Shown here: one piece after another, positions 24,608 through 35,751 of the stretch
How positions within the stretch are numbered: the stretch's first letter is position 1
How the letters are laid out: each line of letters opens with the position of its first letter
From: Naganishia liquefaciens
Lineage: Eukaryota; Basidiomycota; Tremellomycetes; Filobasidiales; Filobasidiaceae
Length of the DNA: 64,000 nt
Reading direction: 5' to 3'
Assembly (NCBI GenBank): GCA_013423385.1
Contig: BLZA01000017.1
Span: forward strand, 62,001-126,000
The notes under the pieces: generated by a model
Databases searched by the model: none
What the model saw: only the letters and a program-made list of their open reading frames with translations
Told to the model about the DNA's origin: nothing
Program-made: the position numbers and the translations under genes

Positions 24608-25300
24608 TTTTATTTTGGCTATACCGATGATGGACGATTGCCTGACTGGAAGACGCGAACAGAAGGATGTTATGGTTTTCGCGCATGCACACACCCTTAG
24701 ACTCCGCCGAATCGAACCGACCTCGCTGCAGGCCCGGAATGCAGCGGTCCGGGTGATGTCATGCCGAGTCACGTGAAGCGGCCATCTCCGGTATTGAAAT
24801 CAATTACAATTGATCGCGTCTCACTCACCGTTCAACAGTTCACTTCACCAACGCAGATACCAGCTCGCAGTCTAGTTAGTGTCAGCCCAGGGACATCGAA
24901 GACGCAGCTGTCAGAAATGCTGGTACTATTTTGAAGGCTACATCTGACGTTGCTTTCCGAAAGGAGCAGTACCATTCCTTTAAGTCTGGTCTTGAACACT
25001 AAAATACAGATAGAAAATACATTAGGGAGGCAATGAGTCAGGCATAGATGAGAGAAAGCGCCGTTGTCGAGCGTTGCCCCTGCATTTCACTGGCCGACTG
25101 ATCATGAGCCTCCTGCTTTTGAAAGCTCTTGCTCTGACTCTAGCTGGCGGCCATCGATCGGCCGGTCCTGGCACGCGCCTCCGTGATCAAGCTTCTGTCG
25201 GAATTCAACGAAGATGTGAACCCATCGGGATGCTCATCGGCGGTTGAAGCATCCTCCCCGCTGACGTTATCGTCCCGCATCAGTCATCAAGAATTGCCAC
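24608..25300. other. Intergenic
   Basis: About 690 bp. It holds the SDR promoter at its left edge. No frame of note, repeat or RNA gene was seen. A T-loop-like GGTTCGATTC on the minus strand near 24.71 kb is not flanked by tRNA stems. Confidence 0.5.
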
Positions 25301-25597
25301 CTAGACTTTCATTTGCCTTGTATGATTCGATTGCGAATATTGCTCTTCGTTGCTAGACTCCGCGGCTCTTATCATCTCGACACCGGTCTTGGATACAGCA
25401 ATCGCCCAGACTAGGAGTGACAAACCTAGTAGGGAAACCGATGCCGCTGACGGGCCTACTGTATGTTCCCAAGCAAGATTTGTCGCCACTATGCTGGGCC
25501 CGGCCATGAAAAGCCTTTGGAAATCCTGAATCCGTTTTCGGCGTTCTGCACGAGAAAGTTCAGGACGGCGTCGGCCACCATCTGATGAATCAGCCAT
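25301..25597 (-). CDS. Small membrane protein, orphan
   Basis: 98-codon frame starting at ATG 25597. A basic N-terminus (GGRRRPELSRAERRKRI) is followed by two hydrophobic stretches, LFMAGPSIVATNLAW and ASVSLLGLSLLVWAIAV, and a polar tail, so it looks like a two-pass membrane protein. I know no family. It resembles in layout the next frame at 26.4 kb (polar basic N-terminus, two hydrophobic stretches, short tail). Extra 5' exons cannot be excluded, as the frame stays open to 25699 without another ATG. Confidence 0.4.
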   Translation of the reverse strand: MADSSDGGRRRPELSRAERRKRIQDFQRLFMAGPSIVATNLAWEHTVGPSAASVSLLGLSLLVWAIAVSKTGVEMIRAAESSNEEQYSQSNHTRQMKV

Positions 25598-26365
25598 ATT
25601 CGAAGTGACAGAATTGTGCGAAGGAAAGTGAAGCTCTTGCTCACGCGATCCTGTACTTGTGGTTATTATCTGTGGTCTGGTTGGCGTTGCAATTTGCAAG
25701 CCTCGGTGAACGCTTTGAAAGCTGCGGGCTTCCCTTGATTGTTGTGAAGATCAGGGGGTCATAAACGCAATGAATAAAGGAGTCGAATTTGTCGTCGACA
25801 GTACAGCTTCTTGGTCTCGTGAGCTTTCTCCCAAGTCTGAGGGACGGCCAGTACATGCTATGATAAGGCAGGAAGTAACAACCGCCCTGGTTGGAAGAGT
25901 CGGATCTATCGAGTATCGACGAATCGAAAAACTGAAAGGAATTATCCGCTCGCGACAGAAAGTAACAGCTATGGACTTTGGCCATGCACTGAGATCTCAC
26001 AAAACATATCAAGCAAGATATAGCTTCATGATGACCGTACGAACAAGAACACAACTAGAACAATCGCTTTAGAGCTAAAAGTGAGAGTTTTTTTCGAAGT
26101 TCCGCTCAAACATGGCGGGCCTGGGCGTGGTAGAATTGGGTGCAAAACAGATGCCTTCAAGTTTAAGCATTCTCTTCTTCACCGGTCATAGCCTGATCAA
26201 CGTCTGGAGGAGCTTGTAAAGGCACGATATCTGGCTCTTGAGCTGTATTTAGGGATGTATTGTCCTCAGTGATCACACTGCCAGCGGACGGTTCTGTCCT
26301 ACTAGAGAGAAGCGTTCAAAAACCCTCGATGACAGGCAGCTTTTGGGAAAAGAGCCAATTGGTAC
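25598..26365. other. Intergenic between the two small membrane-protein frames
   Basis: About 770 bp, visibly less GC-rich than the flanks. A 100-codon plus-strand frame (25770-26072) and a longer minus-strand frame (25641-26054) overlap each other here, with no recognisable content. No repeats were seen. Confidence 0.4.
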
Positions 26366-26836
26366 TCATCCGCGTTCGACGGTGACCGTTGTATTAAGAA
26401 GCGATGGAAGTTGGGCGAACCAGAGAGCTGTCTCAGCAGAGATTACAAGCAAGGTCGCTGTCCCCGTCGCAGTCAGAACTTCATTTACCCAATCAGGGAT
26501 CGATCCGGATGAGTAAACGAAGTAGGCGCTTGTTGCCGCTATGCTTATTCCAGCTGTAGCACCGAGCAGCACTAGGTCATTTATCTGTTCGTCTTCATGG
26601 AAGTCCCCATGAGATAGAATAGTCACATTCCACATCGGACGTACTCTCTCGTCGAGTGCGTTGCGAGGCTCTTCCTCCTCGCGGGGCGGCCTGTTTATCG
26701 CTTGTGGTTGGTCTCCAGCTGTGCTCCCTTCCTGAGCTGTCTGACTTGTTTGTCTGTTCCTGACTACAGGACGCCTCCTCGTGCGAAAGGCTTTCACCTT
26801 CATTCTCCTGAGACTCGCCTTCGGTAGCAGTCGCAT
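26366..26836 (-). CDS. Small two-pass membrane protein, orphan
   Basis: 156-codon frame; the ATG at 26836 gives MRLLPKASLRRMKVKAF, and a second in-frame ATG lies at 26803. The N-terminal 65 residues are basic and polar (Arg, Gln, Pro, Glu). Two hydrophobic stretches follow: LVLLGATAGISIAATSAYFV and VLTATGTATLLVISAETAL. The tail is short. No family is recognised. A competing frame beginning at ATG 26843 overlaps the 5' part, and a splice could join the two, so the N-terminus is uncertain. The layout resembles the 98-codon gene about 0.8 kb away, suggesting an old duplication, though identity is low by eye. Confidence 0.42.
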   Translation of the reverse strand: MRLLPKASLRRMKVKAFRTRRRPVVRNRQTSQTAQEGSTAGDQPQAINRPPREEEEPRNALDERVRPMWNVTILSHGDFHEDEQINDLVLLGATAGISIAATSAYFVYSSGSIPDWVNEVLTATGTATLLVISAETALWFAQLPSLLNTTVTVERG

Positions 26837-27689
26837 TAGGCATGGTTGTGGCTTGACAAGCTGATAGAGACCAGGTCAAATCTCGAACGGGTTTCTTAAA
26901 AGACAGCAAAAGGACCAAATTAAAACTTAGGGGGTTTTGAGAAGTCAGGAATTGTGCTTATTTACTAAGTCTTTGAAGGTCTTTGGGTGTAACATAGGAG
27001 AATCGAGATGCTGGGTCCGACCCGAAGAACAAAGGTATTACCCGAGGTCTTATGCAACCGAATCTTTGGCTTGTCATGCTGGAGTGCTCTCCCAGTTCTT
27101 CTCCCAGTGGTCATGAATTACGTGCTTGGGATGAGCATATGCACGTACGATCACATTGAGCATATTCTTCCTACTCGAATTGCTGTGCCCGGGCCGCAAC
27201 AAGAAGGGGACTTCGGACTTCTTCTTGCCTTCCTCCTCCTGCGCGATTCTTCTTCGAGCTTCCTCTGAATCTAGATTAAGAGGAAGACCCGTGGTAGAGT
27301 ACTGAAATCGCAGCATCTGGTGGCATTCAAGGAAAAAACAAAACAGAATATCAATTCAACTCCTTTGATTTCTTTTGTTCGATTCTATCTCCCCCTTGCA
27401 ATCTAGCAATACTTGTCACGAAACACTGGTCGTCTTGCCCAAATCACACAGTCCTTTGATTTCCCTGGCGTCACAGCCTGTGCGATCGACGCCGGGACCT
27501 TTGCCGGAGCGAGAGGGCGGCGCAGGTGCGCCCGGTACCATTCAGTCGCCAGCCCCGACGTGTGACCGGGTGGCATGCGGTTCATCTTGCTGCCTCGCCC
27601 CTCGTTGCCTGGCACTGGAAATTGACCATAGACGGCCGTTCTCGAAAAGGCATCCTGCTGCTGCAAGGCCCCGAGCGTCCTCATTCGCG
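26837..27689. other. Intergenic, divergent promoter region
   Basis: About 850 bp between the minus-strand small membrane-protein gene and the plus-strand Pmp3-like gene. Short frames only. Nothing specific was recognised. Confidence 0.5.
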
Positions 27690-29545
27690 ATGCCCATCCG
27701 CGCCCCGACAGTGATCTCGCTCAAGCCGAGGAAGCACCACGGCTTTTTCGTGTTGATCTGGCTGTGTGGGTTGTTGTTGCCGCCGCTAGGTGAGTAGGGT
27801 TCGCGCACGCGAGAAGAGGCCATGAACGTCTTGGGACAAGGCAAGGAGTGCGTCGGATCGAGCGAGGGACTCGTGCTTAATCAACGCGGAATCTTGCGCT
27901 CGCTTCGCACTGCATCCCACACCTACCGGACTTGTTCACCGTTTCATCGACAATGCATTGTCGGGTAAAGCCTTTCAAGACTGCGTCTAACCCGTCATTT
28001 CCATCGTACATTGCTGACTGTTCTCTCTTTTACAGCCGTCGCTGTGCGTTTTGGTATTGGTACAGACTTCTTCATCAACGTCATCCTTACGATTTGTGGC
28101 TGTACGTGCGCACCGAGTTTGGCATCGATCTCGATCTGAGCATCCTACACATCCAGACTTCCCCGGACACTTTCACAATTTCTACATCCAAAACATCCGA
28201 AACAAGTCAGTATGAAAGACTCCCGTCGAGCGAATCAGCAACTTATGTATTTCCGGCCAACCAGCTACAACAAAAAACGTACTCCTAAATGGGCGCGCAA
28301 GCTCGGCCTCGTCGACGAAGCCGAATTTGAACGCAAGAAGAAGAAATCCCAATGGTCGGGACGCTACCAAGAACGCAACGCCGAATCCACCATGGTCGGC
28401 GCCGAATTGGCCGAGGGCGAGGAAGGCTCGAATTATGATCCCGCGCCGGTGCTCACCGAGGAGCAGGAGAGAAGGGCTCGGGTGGATCGGGAGGGCAGGC
28501 TGTGGAGGAGGGAAGAAGACGAGGAGTTTTATGGAGACGGTGAGTTCTCTATGTCTGAAAGGGGGGGCGGGAGTGGGGGTTGGGGAGAGAGAGGGGGCGG
28601 AATGAGAAAGACGGCTGGGCGGCGTTGGGCACGCTGGTTTGCGGGCAGCGCTGTGAGCGGCCAAACAATGCGCGAGAAGCAAAGATGCCCCTGGCCCAGA
28701 CGCTTCTCACGAATCGCCATGTCAGTTGGAATGCGTCTGAATGCAACGCATGCAGACTATGCCCCAATTCGCCTAATCGGTATCAGTGCCGCGAGGAACA
28801 AAGTCGTCATACGGCGAATAGAGCGTCTTTAGCCATAGTGAACGACACAGACTAACACTCTTGTCTATCTAGACCGCTCATCGACGGCTCAGAATCAACG
28901 ACATTGGCATTACCCAGCCAACTTTGAGGACGCCGACGCAGCTCCGGATCGATTCGATCGAACGGTGAGTTCTTCTTTTCTTTTTGCCATGGGGACGGCT
29001 GGCAATGTCAGCCTCGCGTCAAGCGGGGCGGTAGAGCGCGTGCTTGTCTGCTGCGAAACTCTCGCTGTCTATCCACACGATATTCACCAGTGCAGCCTTT
29101 ACTTTTACTTCGTCTCATCGCAAGTACTGACTCCCACCCTACGCAGCGCGCCGCGCGAGCCTCGCCTGTTCCCAGCAACCCGCGACACAAGTTCGGCCGC
29201 AACAAGTCTTCCAAGGCCGACAAACGTGCGCAATTTTTGGCGTATGCGCCAAACGGCAACAACAACCCTATACCCGGAGGTTCCGGGGGGTTCGACGACC
29301 CGCTGGACGCATCTCGCGACGGAGATGTACCCGAATGGGGCAAAGACTACGGCGCCTCGCGGAAAAAGTCGGGCAGGACCAGGAGTGATACGCAAGGCAG
29401 CGGCAGTATCAGGAATGGTCGGACAAGCTACGATCGTTCAAGTTATGACCGTGGTGGTGATTACGGATATGGGAGTGGAGAGCAGCCGCGAACGGGCGGC
29501 AACAGTGGAAGAACAGTGGAAGAGAACTGGGATCATCAATTCTAG
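27690..29545 (+). CDS. Pmp3/UPF0057 stress-response proteolipid with long C-terminal extension
   Basis: The first about 70 residues form a Pmp3 domain, a two-pass proteolipid that modulates plasma-membrane potential and salt tolerance in yeast. Exons: 27690-27789, 28036-28101, 28157-28205, 28265-28539, 28873-28964, 29147-29545; 326 aa. Rebuilt motifs are FVLIWLCGLLLPPLAVAVRF, INVILTICGYFPGHFHNFY and IQNIRNNYNKKRTPKWA, all typical of the family. Yeast Pmp3 is about 55 aa. Here about 255 further residues follow: a charged Lys/Glu/Arg-rich part, then a Gly/Ser/Asn/Asp/Tyr-rich disordered tail (DRSSYDRGGDYGYGSGEQ). All junctions are phase-consistent, so I take the extension as real. Introns 1 (246 nt) and 4 (333 nt) are longer than average here. 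Confidence 0.85.
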
Positions 29546-29750
29546 CGGCAGGTGGACCAAGCCATGAAACACGGAAGCCGAGGGTGTTTCAGCGAATATG
29601 GATAGGGGCGGAATGAATGAATGCTTTGCTTGTAATGTGTTTGTATATCTATTATGTCTGTAAAGAATCTTGTATGATGGATGTCTCGCAATCGGGACTG
29701 CTGGGATTGAGAACCATGGCATCATTAGCATGGCCATCTATAACACCGTG

Positions 29751-31645
29751 TCATGTGCTGCCCTCCAGTCCATCGCGATCCGCCACGACTGCCACCAGCA
29801 CCGAAATATCGTCTTTCTTGCCGCCCATGAAATCTAGACCTTCCTCGATGGCCCGGCACATGAACGGCGACGCCGAGCCGGTCTCTTCGCTTGCCTCTTC
29901 TGCCGACTTGCACAAAGCTTCGGAAAGGGCCTGTGGCTGGGCGGGAGAGTCTGGAGGCGTATGCGCAGCGATGATTTCGAGGATGTCTTCGTCGAACTGG
30001 AAGAGTGTTAGTCGGGAACTCGAGCGCGTCTCAAGGGGAACGTACGAGATTGTCCGACAAACCGTCCGAGCACATGACGATGATATCTCCCTCTTCCACT
30101 TGCACTTCGTAGTATTCTGCATCCTTCATCGGTTCATCGCGGGAATTCGTACCGAGTTGCAGCGGAAAATTGAACTGCCACAACTCGTCAGTAAAACCAT
30201 TCGAGTAAGAACCCGAGACTCACACTATGCTGCATCTCTTCTGTCCGAAAGACGATCTCGCCGCGACGGACAACAATAATGGCGCAGTCGCCCAAGTTTG
30301 CAATTTTGAGTTGATTCTCGGCCAACACAGCGACAAGACAGGTTGCTGAGCCAAAGATCCCCTGCAAGTGCGTCAGCTGACATCTTGACATACCCAGGAC
30401 CGCGTAATTCACCTCATTTTGCACGCATTCGATACACTTCTCGTATCCCTGCTGCATCACCACGACCGGATCCAGCACCTCTTTTCCCTTCCCATCTTTC
30501 CCCTCCTTTCCCTCCTGTTTTGCCACCCGCCGCCGCCAATCCTCTACTTCGCGCTCACAGAAATGCATTAGCAGCCTCGAGAACCGGCCCGGATCTGCAT
30601 CGCCCTCGCCCTCGACCCAACTCTCGAGTTTCCCGCCTTCATCTCCATCGAAGCGTATAACCCTCCGCTGCTGTCGTTTTCGCCGCGCGTTTGACCACCC
30701 ACCGACGCCGTCTGAGATGCCGAGCGATTCCGGACGGAGATAGTAGGCGTCTTCACCAACTTGTGTTGCCGTGGTGTTCGACAGCGGATCCGCCGCCGAT
30801 GGGTCTCGAGGCGATGGTGTCTGATGGCGTTGTTTTGGGATTCCCGAGGCCGATGCGTTGAGAACAAAATGAGGAACATGCCGCGGGGGTGAAGATGACG
30901 GGGAAGCGGTTGTGGGTTTCCCTGAGTGAGAGTTCAATGGCGGAGAGACGGGAACAGGCGCCTGCAGTACGCTCGAGGTAAAGATGGGATTTGACGCTTG
31001 CGTTTGACGCAACGTGATCGGTGGATGAGTCGAGATCCCATTATAACCGGCGACGATCCCGATTTCTGCGTCCACTTTTTCACTCGCCTTGAGATTCCAT
31101 CCGACATTCCGACTTGCGCGAAGATCCCAAACGCGATGCCGTGGCCGCGGACGTGCACGATCTAGTCCTCGTGGTCGTGGTATCGGGTCTTCCGAAGGCG
31201 TAAGCTGTAATCCCGTCCGATGCTGTTCGTATCCTGATGAGCGAGCTTCTTCGGGAATAGCCAACCGATATGGCGGCAAAGCGATTGCTGATGGTATCGG
31301 TGTCACAATGGCCGACGGTCTGGCCGCACTCGTCGTTAACCGCCGAAGCGGAATTGCGCCCCTATTTCGCGGAACCGTCGGCGTCGGCGATGGCGACCTC
31401 GATCTCACGAAACCCGGCAGTACCGCGAGCCCCGCCGTCAACGGATTCCCCGCACCAACACTCCACGGACTACTGACAACCCCTGCAGCGGCTGTTCCCA
31501 GACCCATCCCGATTCCCGCCGATGCGACGACGGCAGCTCCGCGCTGCGTCCCCAGCGCGAGCGTACTGAACGCCGAGGAGACGTTGGACGGCGACGCTGT
31601 TCCGCGCCGCAGGAGGTGATAGGGCGTCGTGGGTGGCTTGGACAT
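29751..31645 (-). CDS. PTC7: PP2C-type Ser/Thr phosphatase, PTC7-like
   Basis: Mn/Mg-dependent protein phosphatase of the PTC7/TA-PP2C type. In yeast Ptc7 is mitochondrial and activates coenzyme Q synthesis. Exons: 31645-30413, 30361-30224, 30174-30046, 29996-29751; 581 aa. The catalytic domain begins near residue 210 with GEDAYYL and GISDGVGGW (metal-binding Asp). It continues with GSATCLVAVL, LKIANLGDCAIIVVR, MQHSFNFPLQLG across exon 2/3, MCSDGLSDNLFDEDI, and KKDDISVLVA with the last metal Asp. The first about 200 residues are an Ala/Gly/Ser/Pro/Arg-rich, probably disordered extension that may include a targeting sequence; it is longer than in yeast. The gene converges on the Pmp3-like gene with 205 bp between stops. 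The start is the first ATG, followed by SKPPTTPYHLL. Confidence 0.9.
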
Positions 31646-32676
31646 CTTGGGGCGATGTTTAAAGGGAATGGGCTTGTCCACGATGACGCTTATAGGAGAC
31701 GGTGATATGCATCTGGCGGGGCCGCCCGGTTGTCACTTCGGCCGCCGGAGTTTGCCCGATATCGGCAGCACAGTCACGTGCATCAAGGGCTGTCTGACTC
31801 GCGAGTTCCTAGGTCGACTGCAGTATCCTCGTGGCGGTAGAGGCGCACTGCACCAGACGATAAAAGTTTGGACTTGTCGCTCAATTGTGTCAGAGAGGCC
31901 TCAAGACCGCCCTAGATAGTAACGATAGCCACAATGACATCAGAGCTTGCACGCCTTGAATTGATGTAAGCGAAAGAGGAAGAATTGAGCGAAAGCATTT
32001 GAACAATCATTTTAACTTCGTCTCAGTATCATGCATAGATCAAGAGTGCTATTCAGCGCAATGTCAATGAGAGGGGGCTGGATGTACTACTGATTTTGCC
32101 GATTCACGTCTCCAGTGTATGAAATGTGCCGCATCGTGCTTTTCCCTGAATTCAGTAATCAAATTACGCCCTGCTGGCCGCCGCACACTGCTTGCCAGGA
32201 AATGATAGGAGGTACCCGCTGTATATATTTTGAGCTGAGGTAAACCACAATTGGTCTGTCTGTGTGAAGCAGCGAAACAAAAACTATTGTACCCTGAACT
32301 CATCCAGCAAGCAGAGGAACTCTATGCTGCAAAATATACCTGATGGGTGGCAAGCATTTCGGTTGTCCACGATACGCAGCGAGCAGTCAAAGAAAAGTTC
32401 AATCTCCTCGCCTTTGAGCCTAGAGGGAGGGACGCTCTTGAGCTGGGGGCTATATCGAACGTGGAAACAGATGAATATACATGCAGACGGGCGGAACGAG
32501 GTGACGATATGTCCAAGGTAGAAATACAACAAGATGTCATCAAGAAAGCCACTATAGAGGTGTTGACGATGCTGAAATGGTTGAAGGTTGGAGAAAGAGG
32601 AGACTAGCAGACGAGGAAAGGGCAACAAGAAAATCAAGCGTTCGGAGAGCTCGAAGAGGACATTCGTAGACGAACA
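31646..32676. other. Intergenic, PTC7 promoter side
   Basis: About 1.03 kb between the PTC7-like start and the stop of the Zn2Cys6 gene, both on the minus strand. Overlapping frames of 75-117 codons lie around 32.26-32.64 kb on both strands and show no family features. No repeats were noticed. Confidence 0.5.
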
Positions 32677-34023
32677 TTACTCGCGATATTGCTGATCGTT
32701 CATCGGAGTTTTCATATATTGAGCTCCGGCCGCAAGATTAACCGCTGCTCTCCATTTCTCGCATTCGTCTTTGAACTGCGAGTTCGAGTCCAAGAGGCTG
32801 TAATTACTTTCAAGGAAATTCCTGTCTCCCACCTCAGGAGCATTATAAGTACCAAGTCCGCCCGGTGACTCTTGTCCTGTGACATATCCCTGGAGAATCT
32901 GCATCTCCAACGGCATTCGGTGAATCAAGTCAGGTCTTCCAGTCTGTGGGATACTTTGAGCAATCTGAGCCTTGAAGAGTGCAACAGTCAGCAATGTGGC
33001 CAATCCGATACTGTCAAATTTGCATGCGCAACGGACCTGAAGCGAGTTCGTTGCATCTGAAAAGTAGAGCCTCTCTGAGAATTTGGTTCGTCCCAGCACC
33101 CTACTGTGATTAGTTGGGCTGAGCCGGAAACTGAAGGGATGGAGCAAATCGTTTGTGTTGTAGGGCTGGTCCGAGCGTAGGTATCTATTTGACTGATACG
33201 CATCAGCTGTACCATAGTGCGCAAAATGAGTCGTTGCCGTAGATAAGTGATTTTGGCACAGCGAACGACTATAATCAAAAGCCTGAGTATCAACAGGCTC
33301 AATCGCTGCCACGATCGAGGTCCCATAATCGGGCAGAGTCTGTTGATCGCGCCAACTTGAGATTGACGAGGCTCGATACTGCTCCTTGTTTCTAGAGAGC
33401 AGAAAAGCTTGTATCTTGGACTCGTCAATCTGCCCCACACGTCTGTAAACACATTCCTCCTTCGCTTGGCTGCACTGTTCACAGGGAAGGCCTGGGATAC
33501 CTCCACATTTGATTTTTCTCTTACGACAACGGACACAAGCCAAATGGGTTCTTTTTCTCTTTTTTTTTTGCCAAGCGTTAAAGCAACCCACAAAGGAGGA
33601 GTAGTAACGAATGACGAGTTTCAATTCAATTGTTCAGTTGTATAGTAGCCAGAAGTAAAGCATCTTTCAATGACTCACTACCCCTCCCTGGACTCCCAAC
33701 GGGAAGCTCCGAACTCGGGCTCGCGGGTGAGGCGCCATTTTTGATACCTGATCCACGTTGATGACGTGTGCAGAATTTCCATGCCCGCTGCACATCGACG
33801 AACCAGAATCGCAACTTGGCTGCACTACGAGTGTCATTGATATTAGCTTGGGCTCTGCAAGTCAGGTTGCTCGAAGAGTGGACCCATGATCGTTCATATG
33901 CTTACAGTAGCTTCTGTTGTCGAAGTAATTGACGCCTGTAATCAAGCTCCCTGTCCATTCATGCTGATCACTCTGTGTGCTGACGAAGTTCAAGCTTTCG
34001 GGCGGCATCTCCGAGTAGGACAT
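32677..34023 (-). CDS. Zn(II)2Cys6 transcription factor, short; N-terminal exons tentative
   Basis: Fungal binuclear-cluster DNA-binding protein. The main exon runs from about 33.57 kb down to the stop at 32677. It carries a textbook cluster, C-x2-C-x6-C-x7-C-x2-C-x6-C, beginning CVRCRKRKIKC and ending AKEEC, preceded by KKKRKRTHLA. The remaining about 260 residues are polar, with one mildly hydrophobic helix (LATLLTVALFKAQ). The usual large fungal middle homology region is not recognisable. Upstream, ATG 34023 (MSYSEMPPESLN) and an open stretch around 33.67-33.84 kb (KLRFWFVDVQRAWKF) look like 5' exons. I could not join the second of these to the main exon in phase through the poly-A/AG acceptor, so that part is provisional. 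Targets are unknown. Confidence 0.65.
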
Positions 34024-35751
34024 GATGAGAGGGAATGAGGAGAATTCCTAAAGTAATTCAGACCTTGATCGCGTCATGAGCAACAACGTGCAGAGAATGT
34101 GGAATTTTGCAGCTAGCACTGCCATCTATATATACGCCAGACCTTCGGATAGCCCGTTATTCGGAGATTTTTGCTGTCTTCAATATAAAGGAGTCAACAA
34201 GCTATTGGTATGCTAAGCCTAGCTTGATTTCATAAGGAACCTCGACAGCATCACAATGAATGACCAAAGGCACGCAAATTCGATGGAAAAGCCTTATGAG
34301 TCATGTGAACCTCGAAGCGAGATTTTTAGCTGCCGCCGAATCGTGAATCTTGGTTTGGAAGGCGCAATGAAGAGAAACGTCCAAAGTGTCAATTCCAGCT
34401 CGAGTCTGAAACAACACGTCCTTTCCCCCTTCTGTTATGACCAAGCAGCTCGTTAACTTGAACTTGCAATGGTAGTATGATTATGCCTCTTTTGGCTGCG
34501 ACTTGAACAAGTCTAGCGAGCGTGTTCGAGTCGTAAACAATGGAGTTCCAAGCTATATCTTTGGTCTTTATTCTTGCTTCCAAGGTCACATAGGCGATGT
34601 CAAGGACATAAGTAACGGTCTCTCCAAAGGTAACCAAGAAAGGGAGATAGGCTATGTTCCTTTTAAGGATCGCTCTGAGATTTTGCCACTTTCATATTGG
34701 AAAGCCATTTATTCAGGGAGAGCTAAATTGTCAAGCCAAGGTTCTAAGCTATAGGAAACCTTGATATGATAATCGCTGCTACTTACCTGTCAAGCCAAGG
34801 TTATAAGCTATAGGAAACCTTGGCTAGACAGGCAATTAGATTGCAAGGGCTGAAGAGGCTCACTATATGCATGGATACAGGATTATTTGAATCCGCTGCG
34901 CGTTTAGCTTTCCGCGTCAAGTTCCGCTTCAATATAAATGAGGTGCTAAATGCCTACTCAATCCAACTTGATTTTGCATCACAAGGAGCAAAAAACATTC
35001 TCCAGTTCTCCACCTCCGCCTAAGTTGGTGGCGAAGCCTGGTCTCCTTTGACCGGGCCCTCTTGTGTCTTTTGTACTATAGGCTGTCACTTTAAGTTTCT
35101 AGTGATTCTTACTACAGCGTATCGAGGTAGCTTGTCGTTTACGCACTATTTCAACGAAGCGTGTATTGCATTCGATAAAGAAACAAGGGAAAATGTTGTA
35201 TTCTGTCAACATTAGCTAAGGATCGAGGAGTGGCTCGATCAAGCAGAAACGATCACTAATGTGTGTGGGATAATCAAACTCTCGTCAATCCATGTGAAGA
35301 GGAGCCGGAAATTTAACAGAAAAGAAGAAGCTCAAGGGCAGGATTTCAAATCGGATTGAATGAAAACAACATGGATGTCGAAGGTATCCTCCGCGAGAGG
35401 GGTGATGGGTGAAGACATAAGTGAATAACCTATATGCGGCTAGAATTTGCAACTTCCGAAAAGAGCTTCTGAAATCGGAAACGATCTTTTCTTTTATGCG
35501 CGAGTGACGAGGGCTCTTGAAAGGAAGACTGGTTTATTGAGGACCAGCAAGCCTGAAGGCAGCTATATATCTTCGGATTCTGTATCACACAGCCATGTGA
35601 GGTAGCACATAGGTCATTCCACGGAACTTTTCGAGCGCTTGAGCGCTACGCAATCGAGCAAGACCGCTTCAGCCTCCAGCTTGCAGCCTCGACCACCTGC
35701 ACCCTGCTGTGAACTCATCAAAGAGACTCATTCTCTTATCAGAGAAAAGTG
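34024..35751. other. AT-richer intergenic block with hairpin repeats
   Basis: About 1.7 kb with only short frames, between the Zn2Cys6 gene and the first acidic paralogue. It contains the hairpin repeat pair described separately. No transposase, LTR or coding signal was recognised. Confidence 0.5.
34730..34832. repeat. Direct repeat pair with 17-bp-stem hairpin
   Basis: Two 35-bp direct copies start at 34730 and 34788 (58-bp spacing) and differ at one base. In the second copy, extended to 34786-34832, the arms CCTGTCAAGCCAAGGTT and AACCTTGGCTAGACAGG are reverse complements with a single mismatch, around a 13-base loop. The first copy keeps only the inner part of the right arm. Such an element may be a MITE remnant or a cruciform or RNA-hairpin site; the family is not recognised. 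Confidence 0.85.

Noticed and set aside
24700-24730. tRNA T-loop-like GGTTCGATTC on the minus strand
   Set aside because: The flanking bases do not form the T stem or acceptor stem, and no anticodon arm is found upstream.
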